From Alphaproteobacteria bacterium UBA3637 (GTDB lineage: Bacteria; Pseudomonadota; Alphaproteobacteria; CAAHEQ01; UBA3637), in contig DFKU01000050.1 in assembly GCA_002373615.1 (NCBI GenBank), positions 1-61,148 of the forward strand: a stretch of 61,148 nt of DNA, written 5' to 3'. The first letter of the stretch is position 1. Each line of letters opens with the position of its first letter. The position numbers and the translations under genes were made by a program. The notes under the pieces were generated by a model. That model saw only the letters and a program-made list of their open reading frames with translations, was not told where the DNA came from and did not search any database. This document shows positions 60,573 through 61,148 of this stretch, one piece after another.

Positions 60573-60619
60573 ATAAGTATACTTATCCACAGAGTACAGG
60601 GAAAAATGGTGGATGTCAA
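60573..60619 (-). promoter_or_regulatory. Promoter and candidate operator of the secretion operon
   Basis: On the minus strand TTGACA (60619-60614) and TACTCT (60596-60591) are 17 nt apart, with a start predicted near 60584. A perfect 14-bp palindrome, ATAAGTATACTTAT (60573-60586), covers the start site and suits a dimeric regulator. Confidence 0.6.
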
Positions 60620-60653
60620 GGAATTTTTTATGTTTTAAAAAAAATGCGTCATT

Positions 60654-60722
60654 GTCATGCCTCGCTTGACGGGGCATCTTTTGATGAGATTCCCGCTCTC
60701 GCTATCGCTCGGCAGGAATGAC
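60654..60722 (-). repeat. Palindromic repeat element, copy D, upstream of the secretion operon
   Basis: This 69-bp element is closely similar to copy A (14805-14869), in inverted orientation. The ends are GTCAT and ATGAC. It lies between the uvrA 3' end and the operon promoter. Confidence 0.75.
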
Positions 60723-60756
60723 AGAGTGGGGAAAGCGACAGGAATGACAGTATTTT

Positions 60757-61148
60757 TTATTTCTTCAAAATCTTTTTCAGGTATTTTCCCGTAAAACTGG
60801 CCGGAACTTTGGCAATCTCTTCGGGCGTGCCGGTGGCCACAATATTGCCCCCTGCATCACCGCCTTCGGGTCCAATGTCAATGACATAATCCGCCGATTT
60901 AATCACATCCAAGTTATGTTCAATAATCATAACGGTATTGCCTGCATTCACCAACATTTGAAGCACATCCAACAGCTTTTGAATATCTGCAAAATGAAGT
61001 CCCGTCGTCGGCTCATCCAAAATATAGAGGGTCTTACCCGTGGATTTCTTCGCGAGTTCCTTGGCAAGTTTGATGCGCTGCGCTTCGCCCCCCGACAAAG
61101 TCACCGCCGATTGCCCCAGCGCAATATAGCCCAAGCCCACACGGCGCA
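60757..61148 (-). CDS. uvrA: UvrA, C-terminal part (runs off the window)
   Basis: The frame is open to the right edge, so this is the last 130 residues or so of UvrA, the DNA-damage-recognition ATPase of nucleotide excision repair. It shows the second ABC signature LSGGEAQRIKLAKEL, Walker B LYILDEPTTGLH, the His switch IIEHNLDVIKSADYVIDIG and the final G-T-P-E-E segment. The stop lies 35 nt from the palindromic repeat copy D. Nothing connects it functionally to the secretion operon, which begins under its own promoter. Confidence 0.95.
   Translation of the reverse strand, partial: RRVGLGYIALGQSAVTLSGGEAQRIKLAKELAKKSTGKTLYILDEPTTGLHFADIQKLLDVLQMLVNAGNTVMIIEHNLDVIKSADYVIDIGPEGGDAGGNIVATGTPEEIAKVPASFTGKYLKKILKK

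Overview
The window looks like a chromosome segment of an AT-rich, Gram-negative alphaproteobacterium, plausibly a host- or gut-associated lineage. The reasons are an alphaproteobacterial gene set (a HemY-like TPR protein, PpiD, lemA-htpX, dnaK-dnaJ with an RpoH-type promoter), outer-membrane lipoproteins, a VirB-type type IV secretion core, and several cysteine-rich prepilins with the cleavage motif SG|R-S-M-x-E. TGA is used as an ordinary stop. The exact taxon is my inference.

Layout. 1-3868: two pilin-like adhesin genes, a LOG-family gene and a very small LptM-like lipoprotein gene. 3869-24399: housekeeping, with typA, an ABC exporter, an AmpG-like permease, a diguanylate cyclase with an FtsB-like gene, dnaK, dnaJ, an XRE repressor facing a broken pilin gene, htpX/lemA, a hemY/ppiD cluster, and glgB/glgX. 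24418-26140: a third pilin gene and tRNA-Glu. 26141-34684: a tRNA-linked glycan island, made of one XRE regulator, seven glycosyltransferase genes and a small motif protein, mostly overlapping by 4-8 nt. 34728-36108: an orphan phage tail-fibre module. 36229-41342: endA, nudix, HAD, SLOG and U32 genes. 41514-60557: one 19-kb operon on the minus strand with the order VirB7-8-9-10-11 plus unusual additions. 60757-61148: the 3' end of uvrA.

The most interesting object is a structured RNA present four times (about 83-232, 3550-3743, 25763-25951 and 38287-38500). Each copy sits directly behind its own sigma-70 promoter. It has two 5' hairpins, a long-range helix, an internal hairpin with a GAATA/GAATA-type internal loop, a pseudoknot crossing the long-range helix, and then a terminator-like hairpin. 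The primary sequences differ but the helices covary. Three copies precede pilin genes and one stands alone. I do not recognise it as a described class.

Second, palindromic repeats of 62-69 bp with GTCAT/ATGAC ends occur four times. Two are read in frame inside prepilin leader peptides, just before the peptidase site, where the encoded insert would be cut off. Third, the secretion operon contains a 2163-residue VirB10 with about 1,500 residues of short repeats, a VirB9 fused to a SPOR domain, two VirB8-like proteins flanking a VirB7-like lipoprotein, a dUTPase-fold protein that seems to have lost its catalytic residues, an SH3 protein, and five consecutive exported proteins that may be related to one another. 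VirB4, VirB6 and VirD4 are not in the window.

Many start codons were moved from the longest open frame to an internal ATG on the basis of Shine-Dalgarno spacing, stop-start overlap or promoter position. These choices are stated in each entry.
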